DNA from: Candidatus Heimdallarchaeota archaeon | Lineage (GTDB): Archaea; Asgardarchaeota; Heimdallarchaeia; Heimdallarchaeales; Heimdallarchaeaceae | Direction of reading: 5' to 3' | NCBI GenBank assembly: GCA_019057815.1 | Contig: JAHLWR010000003.1 | Span: 133,248 to 197,247, forward strand | DNA: 64,000 nucleotides | Shown: piece by piece, positions 9,150 to 18,773 of the stretch | How positions within the stretch are numbered: the stretch's first letter is position 1 | Layout: each line of letters starts with the position of its first letter | The notes under the pieces: generated by a model | What the model was told of the DNA's origin: nothing | The model's input: the letters and a program-made list of their open reading frames with translations, nothing else | Database searches by the model: none | Position numbers and translations under genes: made by a program

Positions 9150-9722
9150 ATGAGGACAATGTCTATTTTTGGAGTAGTTAAAATAGTCTTAATGGGAGAT
9201 TTTGCAACTGGAAAGACAACCTTAAAGCGATCATTTATGGGAATGCACTTAGATGAAAGGTACATGAGTACACTAGGTGTAGATCTTGCTTCTTATAATC
9301 ATCAAGATGAAGATATGACGATAAAATATCAAATTTGGGATTTGGGAGGTCAAGATGAATTCGTTAAAGTCAGAAGGAAACAGTATAAAGGTGCGGAAGG
9401 TGGTCTTCTCGTCTTTGATAAGAGTAGAGATATGACTTTTGAAAATCTAGATACATGGTTAGATGAAATAAATTCTTCAATTGATCAATCAGTTTTTCTT
9501 TTAATACTAGGGAATAAAGACGACTTAGTATCTGAAGAGGTTAATAGAGAATGGGATGAAAAAGCATCAAAATATATCAAAGACAACATATCAACTTATC
9601 CACACATTAAGCTGTTAGGCTATTTTTCGACCTGTGCTTTACATGGTAGTAACGTAGAGAAAGCTTTTGTAAAAATAGGAAGAGAAATTATCAAAAGAAA
9701 AAGTGACGATATGATTATTTAG
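9150..9722 (+). CDS. Ras/Rab/Arf-like small GTPase
   Basis: A 190-residue single-domain GTPase. G1 is GDFATGKTT (G16-T24), a switch I Thr lies in the STLGVD segment, G3 is WDLGGQDEF (D64-Q68, with the catalytic Gln present), and G4 is GNKDDL (N122, D125), the canonical NKxD for guanine specificity. A weaker G5 is TCALHG. It ends in a basic KRKSDDMII tail without a prenylatable Cys, so membrane attachment is not evident. Expanded small GTPases of this type are a hallmark of Asgard archaea. No GAP or GEF gene is adjacent. A roadblock-type regulator may be supplied by the longin-like proteins elsewhere in the window, which is inference. Confidence 0.9.
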   Translation: MRTMSIFGVVKIVLMGDFATGKTTLKRSFMGMHLDERYMSTLGVDLASYNHQDEDMTIKYQIWDLGGQDEFVKVRRKQYKGAEGGLLVFDKSRDMTFENLDTWLDEINSSIDQSVFLLILGNKDDLVSEEVNREWDEKASKYIKDNISTYPHIKLLGYFSTCALHGSNVEKAFVKIGREIIKRKSDDMII

Positions 9723-9819
9723 CTTTTTAAAAGAATTTTACATTAGTAAATAGTCATCAAAAAGAAAGAATTAAAACTGATAACATTAGAAAACGTGTAG
9801 GAATACTCTGGTTATTACT

Positions 9820-10719
9820 ATGGCAGACAGTATAATTGGACAATTTATTGTTGGCTTATTGCCAATATTAGTTTTCGTAGCATTATATCTCGGATTTTAT
9901 ATATGGGGAAAAAGGAAAAATAAAAAGAAGAAAGAAGGATATATCGAAGATATTGTAACTGCTATGGATCCATATATAGAAAATTATACTAGAAAAGACC
10001 CTTCTGATAGACAAGTTGAACTAAGAACGCAGTTAAGCGAAGATTATTTAGTAAAATCTGCATCTGCTTGGGTATTATTACTTCCAAGAACAAGTTTTCC
10101 AACAATGCTTGTTGACGGTTTATTTTTTAGAAATAAAGATTCTTTTGGTTTAGCAGCTAATTTCCCAGAAAAACCCAGAGTCATTTTTGAAGTAATACCT
10201 TATCGTTCAAGATCTGCTATTCGAAAGGATTTTGATTACCTTGTTGCAATTGATGACATCGACACCCCAGATTCAGAAGTAAATAGTACCTATCTTATAA
10301 AATCAAACAAACCAAAAATCATTAATCAGCTAATTAGAAGTAAGACTTTCATAAAGACAATGAACGATTATCCAAAAATCATTCAATGGATTTCTATAAG
10401 GACTGATGAACCTCATTTTGAAATGAAATTTGAATTAACAGGGAAACAAGCAGACTTACTTTCACTTACTAAATTCACTATGATTCTTTTGAAATTCTTT
10501 GGAAAAGTAATAGAAAACACAAAGAGTTTACCTATTCCAGTGATTCTCAAGAAAGAAACAAAGAAACTCTCTGATAAAGAAAAGGCTAAACAAGAAAAAG
10601 AAAAACAGAAATTCATGAAGGAAAGAGAAAAACGCAGAGAGAAAGCCCGAAGTAAGGAAGAAAAAGAAGCTAAGAAAAGATCTAAAGCTGAAGACAAAGC
10701 AAGGAGAAAAGCTAAATAA
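9820..10719 (+). CDS. Membrane-anchored protein with lysine/glutamate-rich tail, unknown
   Basis: Residues 5-28 form one N-terminal membrane helix (IGQFIVGLLPILVFVALYLGFYIWG) followed by a positive KRKNKKKKE stop-transfer, so the remaining 270 residues should be cytosolic. The middle is a globular alpha/beta domain (AWVLLLPRTSFPTMLVDGLF through QADLLSLTKFTMILLKFFG). The final 50 residues are an extremely charged Lys/Glu/Arg single-helix or coiled-coil tail. It follows the small GTPase by 97 nt on the same strand. No family recognised. The tail suggests nucleic-acid, ribosome or scaffold binding at the membrane. Confidence 0.7.
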   Translation: MADSIIGQFIVGLLPILVFVALYLGFYIWGKRKNKKKKEGYIEDIVTAMDPYIENYTRKDPSDRQVELRTQLSEDYLVKSASAWVLLLPRTSFPTMLVDGLFFRNKDSFGLAANFPEKPRVIFEVIPYRSRSAIRKDFDYLVAIDDIDTPDSEVNSTYLIKSNKPKIINQLIRSKTFIKTMNDYPKIIQWISIRTDEPHFEMKFELTGKQADLLSLTKFTMILLKFFGKVIENTKSLPIPVILKKETKKLSDKEKAKQEKEKQKFMKEREKRREKARSKEEKEAKKRSKAEDKARRKAK

Positions 10720-10887
10720 AATAACCTCATTTTGCATTTCTCATTTATTCAAAATTCCAATATTCTCCAACCAGAAAACATTTCATGAAAGAATTTATAT
10801 ATTACCTTTTGAAGGAGTTATTAACTTCAATCTATATTACACCTATTTTAACTATTTTAGCTAAAAACAGTAAGAATCGGATAAAAA

Positions 10888-11763
10888 ATGATAAGTAACA
10901 TAGACCAAAAACCTACAAAATTAAAAATAATAACTGATAGCTCCTGTGACTTACCTGATGCGTTTTTAAAGGAATATGACATAGATTATGTTCCTTTCTA
11001 TGTTAATATTGCTGGTAAAAGCTATATTGATAGAACAGAACTAAAGCCAGAAGTTTACTATGAGCAATTAAAATCTATTAAAGACCTACCAACAACTTCT
11101 GCACCTAGTCCAAAAGATTTCTTCGATAAGGTAAATTCAGTAGTCAAAGATTATTCCACAGTTTTAATAACAACAATCTCTTCAAAACTATCCGCAACAT
11201 ATCAATCTGCAAGAGTAGCTGCTAAACGTTTAAGAGAAAAAAGTGTTCATGTCTTCGACTCATTATCTGGATCTGGAGGTGTAGGATTATTATGTCTTGC
11301 AGCTGCAAAGCTTGCTAGACAAGGATTGAAAGAAGATAATTTGATAAAAGAAGTTGAACGAATCAGAAAAGAAACAATTTTGCTTGGATACGTTGACAAC
11401 CTTGAGAACTTAGTGAAATCAGGTAGAATATCCAATTTTAAGTATCTCATTGGTAGATTAATGAAAGCCAAACCTATACTCCAAGTGAAAGATGGATTGA
11501 TTCAACCTCTATCAAAAGCTTCAGGAAAAGAAAAAGCTATCAAAAAAATGCTTAACATCTTGTACAAGCGTGTTGATGAGGATGTTAAATATGATATTAT
11601 GATAACTCATGGGGATGATTATGAGACTTCTAATAACATTCTACAACAGATAGAAAAGAAAGTTGAATTAGGAGAAAAGATTATTAATTTCTTGACACCT
11701 GCTTTAGCAACCCATTTAGGGCTTGGAACTATAGTTGTAACACTATCTCCAAGTGTGGATTAA
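10888..11763 (+). CDS. DegV family fatty-acid-binding protein (copy 1)
   Basis: A 291-residue DegV protein. The N-terminus KIITDSSCDLPDAFLKEYD carries the family TDS(S/T)xDLP motif that cradles the acyl headgroup. TSAPSPKDFFD, TISSKLSATYQSA and the SG(G)VG segment follow, and the C-terminal domain has NLVKSGRISN(F) and a terminal ATHLGLGTIVV strand. DegV (FakB-type) proteins bind fatty acids and, in bacteria, present them to FakA kinase; no FakA-like gene is visible here. It is one of four intact copies in the window, all unlinked to each other. A TATA-like tttatatatt lies at about 10795. Confidence 0.88.
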   Translation: MISNIDQKPTKLKIITDSSCDLPDAFLKEYDIDYVPFYVNIAGKSYIDRTELKPEVYYEQLKSIKDLPTTSAPSPKDFFDKVNSVVKDYSTVLITTISSKLSATYQSARVAAKRLREKSVHVFDSLSGSGGVGLLCLAAAKLARQGLKEDNLIKEVERIRKETILLGYVDNLENLVKSGRISNFKYLIGRLMKAKPILQVKDGLIQPLSKASGKEKAIKKMLNILYKRVDEDVKYDIMITHGDDYETSNNILQQIEKKVELGEKIINFLTPALATHLGLGTIVVTLSPSVD

Positions 11764-11774
11764 CTCCTTATCTT

Positions 11775-13310
11775 TTATTTTTCTTTTGGTTTAAAACTCA
11801 AAGCTTTAGCAATTACTTTGTTGATATTATTTGTGATATCTGAAGCCATCAGTCCATTACCAAATTGTTGAGATGCTAATTCACCAGCAGCTCCTGAGAT
11901 ATATGCACCTAAACATGCTGATGTATAAGAATCATTTGTAACTGAAAAGAGAGTTCCTATTATTCCTGTTAATACGTCCCCTGATCCTCCAACTGTCATC
12001 CCTGGGTGACCAGTCTTGTTGAATTTGGTGTTAAAACCGTCTGATATGATGTCTATCTGCCCTTTGACAAGAATTACTGTTTTGTATTTTAAAGCAATTT
12101 CAGTGACCAAGTTTGCATCTTTCCTTAAATCATTGTAAAACTTTTTGTTGAAGACTTTACCAAATTCACCTCTGTGAGGTGTCAATATTGTATCATGCTT
12201 GAAAAGAAGTTGTAATTCGCTTTCAGATAGAACTGACAGGGCACCAGCGTCAATAACGATTTGTCTTTTCATTTCACTCTCAAGAAGTTTATTAACACAT
12301 TGATTGGTTTTTACAGAATCTTTCATTCCAGGACCTATAATAAAGGCTGAATTTCTAGTTTTATCTTCTTCCATGATAAGTGAAATATCAGAAGGGTCAA
12401 TTTCATTTTCTTTTGCGGGAATTGTAATAAAATCTGGAGAATAAGCTGCTAATACATGTCTTATATTTTTCGGAGTTAGGATGAAGACTAGATCAGCTCC
12501 TGTTCGAAAAGCACCAAAACCAGCTAAAGCGGGTGCACCGATGTACTCATCGGATCCTCCTATTATTGTTACTACACCATTATCTCTTTTATGACTATCA
12601 TTCTTCCTTTTAGGATAATTCCATTTCAAATCTCCTAATCCTACATACGTTTCAGCTTCTTCTGGAATACCAATATCTTTTACAATTATTAGAGATTCAG
12701 AGAAATCATTTGATTCAACTTTGTTCTTTCCCAAACATACAATTTTCTCAGGATTTGATATGAAAATAGTATTATTGGACGTAGGATTATATCCAGAGGG
12801 AGTATCTATAGAAATTATCTTTCCTCTAAAATGAGAGTTAAGATATTCGATTAATGATTTATAGGGTTCTTTCGGTGTTCCTAAGATTCCTATCCCAAGA
12901 AGTGCATCAATAATGAGTTTATTATCATTGATATTACTTTTAAATTTTCCAAATGCCTTCTTATCTTTAATTCTGATTATCCTTTCATCTGTTAATATTT
13001 CTGTTAGTCTTTCAAAGTTTTTTTGAGATGAGAGAGAATTAAACTTGTTTTTGTTTCCAAATAGAGCTAAGGAGCAGTTATATCCTTTGTTAATCAAGAG
13101 TCTTGCAGTTACTAACCCATCTCCTCCATTATTTCCATATCCCGCAACAATAAGAATACTATTTTTTTTTACTTGCGGAATATTAATAATTTCCTCAAAT
13201 ACAGCTTTACCAGCATTTTCCATTAATTTAATAATTGGAATACCCATAGCAAAAGCATTGTCTTCTAAAGCCCTTACTTCAATAAAAGTAAAGTATTTTC
13301 TTTTCATCAT
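11775..13310 (-). CDS. nnr: Bifunctional NAD(P)H-hydrate epimerase / ADP-dependent dehydratase
   Basis: Repairs hydrated NAD(P)H. Residues 1-220 are the YjeF_N epimerase domain (AGYGNNGGDGLVTARLL), and residues 230-511 are the ribokinase-like YjeF_C dehydratase (VTIIGGSDEYIGAPALAG, IIGPGMKDS, TILTPHRGEFGK, GHPGMTVGGSGDVLTGIIG with the GxGD catalytic loop). The fused order is standard in archaea and most bacteria, and the length is normal. It converges on the DegV gene with an 11-nt gap. The start is ATG 13310 or the next ATG at 13307. Cytosolic. Confidence 0.93.
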   Translation of the reverse strand: MMKRKYFTFIEVRALEDNAFAMGIPIIKLMENAGKAVFEEIINIPQVKKNSILIVAGYGNNGGDGLVTARLLINKGYNCSLALFGNKNKFNSLSSQKNFERLTEILTDERIIRIKDKKAFGKFKSNINDNKLIIDALLGIGILGTPKEPYKSLIEYLNSHFRGKIISIDTPSGYNPTSNNTIFISNPEKIVCLGKNKVESNDFSESLIIVKDIGIPEEAETYVGLGDLKWNYPKRKNDSHKRDNGVVTIIGGSDEYIGAPALAGFGAFRTGADLVFILTPKNIRHVLAAYSPDFITIPAKENEIDPSDISLIMEEDKTRNSAFIIGPGMKDSVKTNQCVNKLLESEMKRQIVIDAGALSVLSESELQLLFKHDTILTPHRGEFGKVFNKKFYNDLRKDANLVTEIALKYKTVILVKGQIDIISDGFNTKFNKTGHPGMTVGGSGDVLTGIIGTLFSVTNDSYTSACLGAYISGAAGELASQQFGNGLMASDITNNINKVIAKALSFKPKEK

Positions 13311-13372
13311 TAATTAAAAATCTAATTACTGCTTTAAAACAATTATTCTAAGATATAAAAAAAAAGAAATGT

Positions 13373-13942
13373 TCAGACGTATTTCAAAGTTTTTTGAGCT
13401 CTTTTGTGTTCTTTATCAAGCTCATCATCTAATGTATCAAGCAGAGTAGATGTTTGTTTTCTTACTCTCACATAGTCTTCATATGATGTTTTGAGAGAGT
13501 TAAGAGAATTTTCGAATAACCCTAAAGATGTTTGATCATTTTGAACAAAAGAAAGTGTTTTACTTATGTTCTGGGCTACATTCTTGAGAAGCGCGATTAC
13601 ATCTTCCTCTTTTTTACTAATATTCATCATTTTTTTAGGTGTTTTTAGGGGGAAATCTAATCCGTCTATTTCTACCATTAATGTATATATTCCAGCAATG
13701 ATTTCTTCCATAACATTCAACGTTTTTCCTAGATTTTGTAATGTAAGAAGTACATCTTCTTTTAAATCGGCAAATTCTTCTTGATTTTCATTGGATTGTT
13801 TGAAAGATGTGTGTATTTTTTCTACATCATCAACGATTTGTTGTGATTTGTCAGTCCATTTTTTTCTAATCTCTTTGAGATTATGCATAAAAGAGCCTGT
13901 GGCATGTGCCAAGGAATCAGTTTTTCTTACTGCAAAATTCAT
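13373..13942 (-). CDS. Coiled-coil protein, unknown function
   Basis: A 189-residue all-helical protein rich in Lys, Glu, Asp, Leu and Thr with heptad-like spacing through most of its length (KEIRKKWTDKSQQIVDDVE, VRKQTSTLLDTLDDELDKEH). No signal peptide, cysteine motif or catalytic residue is visible. It lies head-to-tail upstream of nnr with a gap of about 60 nt, but a functional link is not evident. It may be a cytosolic scaffold or structural helix-bundle protein. Confidence 0.65.
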   Translation of the reverse strand: MNFAVRKTDSLAHATGSFMHNLKEIRKKWTDKSQQIVDDVEKIHTSFKQSNENQEEFADLKEDVLLTLQNLGKTLNVMEEIIAGIYTLMVEIDGLDFPLKTPKKMMNISKKEEDVIALLKNVAQNISKTLSFVQNDQTSLGLFENSLNSLKTSYEDYVRVRKQTSTLLDTLDDELDKEHKRAQKTLKYV

Positions 13943-14240
13943 TATATCACCTTTGATGATATTTGGAAGGAATGAAAACAGTACTCGTTCTGAAATAACT
14001 TGAAAAAAGTTGTGAATATTCCTCCAAACATATATGTATTATATTATGCATTGCCCAATATAAAACTTACCGATACCACAATATGGTTCTGGATATTATA
14101 CAAAAATGTAATTCTTCCTATTCCAAATGCATCTGTGTTAGAAAATTTGTGGTCTAGAATAGAAAAAATACTCATTTAATATTTTTCTGTAATAGGTCAA
14201 TAATCGATGATTTAAAAATAACCCTTTCTATACTGTTCTT

Positions 14241-15245
14241 GTGCCTTATAATAATGCGTCATCAGATGTGAAAGGTAAAGCTCTTGATGTTCAGCTTTAT
14301 ATTGCTCAATGCGCTGTTCTAGCACATAATCTATTATATGTAACAGAACCTAAACCTGGTGGAGCATCTTTTCATAAAAGTTTTACTGATACAAAAACTG
14401 AACATTTTTTAGCAGGTGGGAGCAGCTTGTTTGGTCCTATTTTTGAACTTTCTAAGAGAGGGATTTTAGTAGCTCAAAACCATCTATGGTACGATGATTC
14501 TGAGATAGGTTTGTTCATCACTAAAGCTCTAGACGGTGCAAAGAGATGGTACCAACCAATCGGTAATACAATTCTAGGGACAATTCTAATGTTTTCTCCC
14601 ATTACAGTAAGCGTTGCACATTATTTTGCTAATGAAGGGATGAAAACTAACGTAAAACTAGATTTAGATGTTGTTGTAGCTTTGAGTGAAAGGTTCTTAA
14701 AAAATTCAACCACTGATGATTGTATACATCTTACTCAAGCTTTAACTAAAAACGTATCTAACGACATTCTACCTTCAGATAAGGATGAAGATGATTTTTC
14801 CTCTTTTATTAGGATATATAAGCATCAAAGAACTAATTTGTACGATTTTACAAAATTCTATGAAGAAAGAGATTTAGTCTTTTATGAGATGAGTCATAAT
14901 TATAAGACGACTATTGCAACTGGATTCAAAACACTAACTAAGGTCTATGAGGAAGAGCATGATTTAATGAAAGCAATTTCACACACTTATTTAACGTTGC
15001 TTGCAGAAAGGAAAGATACTCATATTGCAAAAAGATTTGGAAATGAAATCGCAAGCGAAATCCAGCAAATGGCGAAAAACATCGTGAAAGCCGGTGGAAT
15101 ATTCACTGTTGACGGTATGAAAATGATTGATGAACTTGATGATTACTTAAGAAACTCGAGACCTAAAAAAATAAATCCTGGATCGATTGCAGATATAACA
15201 ACTACAACTATACTTCTAGCATTATTAGATGGATACAGACCTTAG
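14241..15245 (+). CDS. Triphosphoribosyl-dephospho-CoA synthase (CitG/MdcB) family protein
   Basis: A 334-residue helical protein with the family's N-terminal signature: a long helix (LYIAQCAVLAHNLLYVTEPK), then PKPGGASFHKSF..T, and later IGNTILGTILMFSPI, which corresponds to the NTNLGT(I/V)LLLAPL nucleotide-binding segment. Bacterial members make the prosthetic group of citrate or malonate lyase from ATP and dephospho-CoA. Archaeal members are widespread without a lyase, so the substrate here is uncertain. It starts at GTG (14241), about 25 nt after a TATA-like tttaaaaat, suggesting a leaderless mRNA. Its 3' end overlaps the convergent longin-like gene by 4 nt. Confidence 0.75.
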   Translation: MPYNNASSDVKGKALDVQLYIAQCAVLAHNLLYVTEPKPGGASFHKSFTDTKTEHFLAGGSSLFGPIFELSKRGILVAQNHLWYDDSEIGLFITKALDGAKRWYQPIGNTILGTILMFSPITVSVAHYFANEGMKTNVKLDLDVVVALSERFLKNSTTDDCIHLTQALTKNVSNDILPSDKDEDDFSSFIRIYKHQRTNLYDFTKFYEERDLVFYEMSHNYKTTIATGFKTLTKVYEEEHDLMKAISHTYLTLLAERKDTHIAKRFGNEIASEIQQMAKNIVKAGGIFTVDGMKMIDELDDYLRNSRPKKINPGSIADITTTTILLALLDGYRP

Positions 15246-16264
15246 GAACGTAACGTAAATATTTTTGATAATTCTTCAAAAGAATCAGCTGCGGATTTGT
15301 GTTCTTCAAAATCAAGAAATAATGTTCTATTTGGAAGTTTGAATATTATGCTAGCATTATTAGTCGTCATAATAAATTGAGAAAATAACTTAGTATTATA
15401 CAAATATGAAAATCCTTCTTCTCCTGCCTTGAAAGAATCGCATAGAATTTTATGTTTGTGTTTTTCTTTATCTTTCTTTAGGGATTCTAAAGAGCGTCTG
15501 GAATAGATTTCTATGTCTGTTGGGTTAAACCTTTCAAAGAAAGTATCCTTTAGTTGCTGGTTTGACTTTGTTTTAAATTCCTTGAAAGTGGAAACGTTGA
15601 AATCTTCTATTTTTATAGCTATTACAATAAAAACGTAGGGTAGACTAATTGTCAGTATTAGTGAACCTTCAAGAGATAGATGATATGCTATTCCCAATTT
15701 AGAATTCCATAAAGAGGCAGTTATTTTTCGTAGACACTTACTAAATAAGTGAAATATGGCGAAACTGTCAAAATTATAGTTTTGTTCATGGGCTTGTACT
15801 ACCAAAGTTTCTAAAGAATCTGAATAAATACCAAAAGCCTTTGATATTTTACTCTTTTCAAAAAATAATTCATTTGCTATATAGATCCCACATCGATCTA
15901 GTATTTTTCTGCATATACATTGAAAACCTCTGAAAACACTGACTTGACCTCGAAAGGCTACAAGTTGTTCTCTGTAGAGAGAGAGAAATTCATTGGAAAT
16001 TTTTGTAATAAGATATTCTGCATACTCATAAGGCATATTATCTGAAATTTGAAAAATAAATACTAAATCCTCAGCTAATGACAAAATAAATTGACTTTCT
16101 TCGAGAATTACTCTTGAAATTTTCTCCTTTTCAGTTTCTTCTGCAAAACGTAAAAATCCTGCTAATAACCCCGAAACTAGAACTTCATCTCCTCTGGTAT
16201 AATCTTCAAAATCAAAAAGTGGAATACCATCAGCTGTTATTATAAGGATTCGTTTGATCAACAT
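15242..16264 (-). CDS. Longin/roadblock-like domain protein
   Basis: A 340-residue protein. The first 110 residues look like a longin/roadblock-type alpha/beta module: MLIKRILIITADGIPLFDF (beta hairpin), then GDEVLVSGLLAGFLRFAEE (helix), then two strands (VILEESQFILSLAEDLVFI) and a C-terminal helix (YEYAEYLITKISNEF). A second half with similar alternation (IYHL-type strands, ILTISLPYVFIVIAIK) may be a repeat. It starts directly after the stop codon of the GIFT-like gene (TAG-ATG), so the two are translationally coupled. In eukaryotes longin folds serve GTPase regulation and vesicle tethering; the role here is inference. No catalytic motif is visible. Confidence 0.6.
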   Translation of the reverse strand: MLIKRILIITADGIPLFDFEDYTRGDEVLVSGLLAGFLRFAEETEKEKISRVILEESQFILSLAEDLVFIFQISDNMPYEYAEYLITKISNEFLSLYREQLVAFRGQVSVFRGFQCICRKILDRCGIYIANELFFEKSKISKAFGIYSDSLETLVVQAHEQNYNFDSFAIFHLFSKCLRKITASLWNSKLGIAYHLSLEGSLILTISLPYVFIVIAIKIEDFNVSTFKEFKTKSNQQLKDTFFERFNPTDIEIYSRRSLESLKKDKEKHKHKILCDSFKAGEEGFSYLYNTKLFSQFIMTTNNASIIFKLPNRTLFLDFEEHKSAADSFEELSKIFTLRS

Positions 16265-17158
16265 CTAATTCTCCCCCTCTAATTTTAAACTGTGGAGAGT
16301 GTATCGTATATCTGTTAAACCTGGAGGTCTCCCAATTATCTTTTGATTTGCAAGAATAGATTGTATCTTTACTTCAAGATCTTTGATTGAAGTAAAAGAA
16401 TAAGGTTCTTTGAAAAAGACATATTCATGATGGTATAATGATAATAGATATTGATTCAAGATTGCGTGATTTAAACAAATGTAGAAGTTTGATTCTCCAA
16501 TTTGAACTCTGTTGTTCTTTTTATGTGTAAGATAATCCAATTTTCTGGAAGCGATAAGAATTAAACGATTCAAGTAATTCGAATTAGATTCTGTAAAAAT
16601 TTCATGGGTACCAAAAATGATAAATTTACCTCTCCTCTTTCTTGCTACAAGAATAACGGGTTTACTATCCATTAGAGCAAGAGGTGTATAACTCTTAATC
16701 CCGCTTTCTTTCATAAAATGATGTTCAGATTTGTAATCAATTACACGTGATTTATTTATTAAAAGTTTAGAGCCGAGTAATCGTGTTTCGTATGGGATTC
16801 TAGGGAGTCCATAAACGAATTGTTCAGAGAGATTTATTCCAAGTTCCCATCTCAATGCTTCAAACCATCGACCTAATTCAAGTGATGCTTGAGGTCGTGG
16901 AAGAGTTAAAATCAAACACCCTCCTATATCAATATAAGAAATTAGCTCCAGATACAAATCTTGAGAAATTTTCTTTCGAGGGAGAGTAATAAATAGAATG
17001 TGGGATTTTTCTAAGATGGATCTTTCTAATCCAGTACCATAAAACCGTTTCTTAATGATTTTGAATTTTACTTGAGCTACATCTTGATTAATGAGACTTA
17101 TTATTTCCTTTGCTTTGATTTCTTCATCGAGTGACATATCTACTGTGCAAAGTCTCAT
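16265..17158 (-). CDS. GIFT-like (GldG/IFT52-type Rossmann) domain protein
   Basis: A 297-residue protein. Its N-terminal two thirds follow the GIFT domain plan shared by IFT52 and GldG: the strand SHILFITLPRKKISQDLY, the loop ISYIDIGGCLILTLPRP (the SGGxLLVL element), a conserved mid region, and the closing strand RRGKFIIFGTHEIFTESNS that matches the (G)GKIAVLGSxxMF(S/T) segment of IFT52. No nucleophile Cys as in true glutamine amidotransferases, so non-catalytic. The C-terminal 90 residues are unrecognised. First gene of a two-gene unit with the longin-like protein (no gap). Assignment is from motif order only. Confidence 0.5.
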   Translation of the reverse strand: MRLCTVDMSLDEEIKAKEIISLINQDVAQVKFKIIKKRFYGTGLERSILEKSHILFITLPRKKISQDLYLELISYIDIGGCLILTLPRPQASLELGRWFEALRWELGINLSEQFVYGLPRIPYETRLLGSKLLINKSRVIDYKSEHHFMKESGIKSYTPLALMDSKPVILVARKRRGKFIIFGTHEIFTESNSNYLNRLILIASRKLDYLTHKKNNRVQIGESNFYICLNHAILNQYLLSLYHHEYVFFKEPYSFTSIKDLEVKIQSILANQKIIGRPPGLTDIRYTLHSLKLEGEN

Positions 17159-17204
17159 TGAATAATTGTATAAACATCCGAATATAAATTTATTTGGAGT
17201 TAAG

Positions 17205-18293
17205 TTATTGTTTAGTTTTTTTAATCTGCTCTGTATCTTTCAAACTTTTCCTAAGAGTTCTTCGTAATTTTCTAGCAGCTGTATTTTCAGGATGATGAAC
17301 TAGGGACTTACTTACTTCATTATAAGCTTCTTCATAATTTTCTTTGGCTTTGAAACATATAGCTCGAAGAAGATGAGCTCTGGAGTTCAAATGAGGAGTG
17401 CTAGTATGATGTTGAGTTGTATATTCAATTATCTTTGCAGTAGTAGCTAATGTATTATCAAAATCATGCTTTTTTACGTACATTCCAGCTAGTTTAGATA
17501 AGATACCAATGTTATAAGAGTCTACTTCTCGTAAATATCTCTCTAAAAGTTCAATTCCTTTCTCTTCTAAATCAATAACTGTATAATAATTAACTGCTTT
17601 AATTATCAGATTCGCTTTTAAAACACCGTCAAAATTCATTGTCTGATAGTAGACTAATAAAAATGTTCCTATTCCTAAAAGAAGAGCTACAACTTGTGAT
17701 GATATAAGTAAAGCATCTTTGGATACAAGAGCAGAATTGATAGGGAGAAATATTACTGCAATGCTGATAATAGATGTTATTGAGATCCAAATCCAAAAAC
17801 TTCTTCCAAAAAGTATTTGAAATTGATTCTTTTTAGCTATTTTTTCATCTTCTCCTTCAAGTAAGGGGAAAATTCGAAGAGTATCTGTTACTGTGATGTT
17901 ACCAGCAAATTCTAGAAACTCTAGAGTTATTAAAGCAGCGCAATTAAATAACAAAATAGTCCTTGCTTCAGTATTAGGTTCAATGTATCTAGATAAGAAA
18001 AGAATATTTTGGATAATTATTGAAAATAGATTATAATTTCTTAATGTTTTAATAACTGATAAATAAATGGACTTAGTATATTGGACTTGTTTAGGTAATG
18101 GTCTTACACGAAGTCTTGAGATTCCCCAACCAATTATTAATAAAATTAATGCTGGAAAGGTTATCCAAGCTAAAGTATCTGGAGAACGAACATCAGAAAA
18201 GGACAATATGATAGCTATTGTTCCTAAAATTAAAACAACCAAATCTTCATTAGAGACTGTCATATCGTAATCAGTTTGAAACATTCCAATCAC
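17205..18293 (-). CDS. Polytopic membrane protein with C-terminal TPR domain
   Basis: A 362-residue protein with an N-terminal region of about six hydrophobic segments (LVVLILGTIAIILSF, WITFPALILLIIGW, NLFSIIIQNILFL, TILLFNCAALITLEFLEF, WIWISITSIISIAVIFL, SSQVVALLLGIGTFLLVYY), then about 120 cytosolic residues of TPR-like helix pairs (KANLIIKAVNYYTVIDLEEK, AHLLRAICFKAKENYEEAYN, LVHHPENTAARKLRR) and a Lys-rich end. The TPR suggests a docking platform for a partner at the membrane. It precedes the GIFT-like gene on the same strand by 46 nt and may belong to the same transcription unit. Confidence 0.7.
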   Translation of the reverse strand: MIGMFQTDYDMTVSNEDLVVLILGTIAIILSFSDVRSPDTLAWITFPALILLIIGWGISRLRVRPLPKQVQYTKSIYLSVIKTLRNYNLFSIIIQNILFLSRYIEPNTEARTILLFNCAALITLEFLEFAGNITVTDTLRIFPLLEGEDEKIAKKNQFQILFGRSFWIWISITSIISIAVIFLPINSALVSKDALLISSQVVALLLGIGTFLLVYYQTMNFDGVLKANLIIKAVNYYTVIDLEEKGIELLERYLREVDSYNIGILSKLAGMYVKKHDFDNTLATTAKIIEYTTQHHTSTPHLNSRAHLLRAICFKAKENYEEAYNEVSKSLVHHPENTAARKLRRTLRKSLKDTEQIKKTKQ

Positions 18294-18393
18294 TGTTGCT
18301 AATTATTTCAAGTTTTCAGATATTGATAAACATAACGGAAGGATTATTTAAGAAGAGGATAAGTTTTTATTTGTCCTTGAGTATTTTCTTTTG

Positions 18394-18768
18394 ATGTTTT
18401 CCAAAAAGAACGATAATCATAAAGCGATTATGTTGAAAGAAGATATACAACAAAATGTTGCTCTAAAACAGGCAGAAACTCTGAGTCTTATAGAAATTGA
18501 CGACCCAAGCAATCTTGTATGTTATCACAAAGTTTGTCATAAACCTCCTTCTTATTTAATTGGTGCGCTTATACCTGGCATTTGGATAAAGAACAGTGGA
18601 GATAATAAATTAATACCATTCATTTATGTTTCTTGCATTGAACACAGGTTAAAACTCATTGATGCTTTACCTAGAAAGACATTAACTGTAATCTTGCAAG
18701 ATATATCAGGAGATTCATATAAATTGATCAAGAATATACTTGAAAATACTGCAAAAGAAATTCTGTAG
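18394..18768 (+). CDS. Small protein of unknown function
   Basis: About 124 residues, with N-terminal charged residues followed by a compact alpha/beta stretch (LVCYHKVCHKPPSYLIGALI, FIYVSCIEHRLKLIDALPRK). Three cysteines lie in CYHKVC and SCIEHR, possibly a metal site. No signal peptide. An in-frame TTG sits directly before the ATG used here. The gene ends 5 nt before the end of the convergent helicase gene. Not recognised. Confidence 0.55.
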   Translation: MFSKKNDNHKAIMLKEDIQQNVALKQAETLSLIEIDDPSNLVCYHKVCHKPPSYLIGALIPGIWIKNSGDNKLIPFIYVSCIEHRLKLIDALPRKTLTVILQDISGDSYKLIKNILENTAKEIL

Positions 18769-18773
18769 TATGT

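Noticed and set aside
10413-10737. Two minus-strand Phe/Ser/Leu-rich frames resembling membrane proteins
   Set aside because: They are antisense of the Lys/Glu-rich tail of the gene at 9820.
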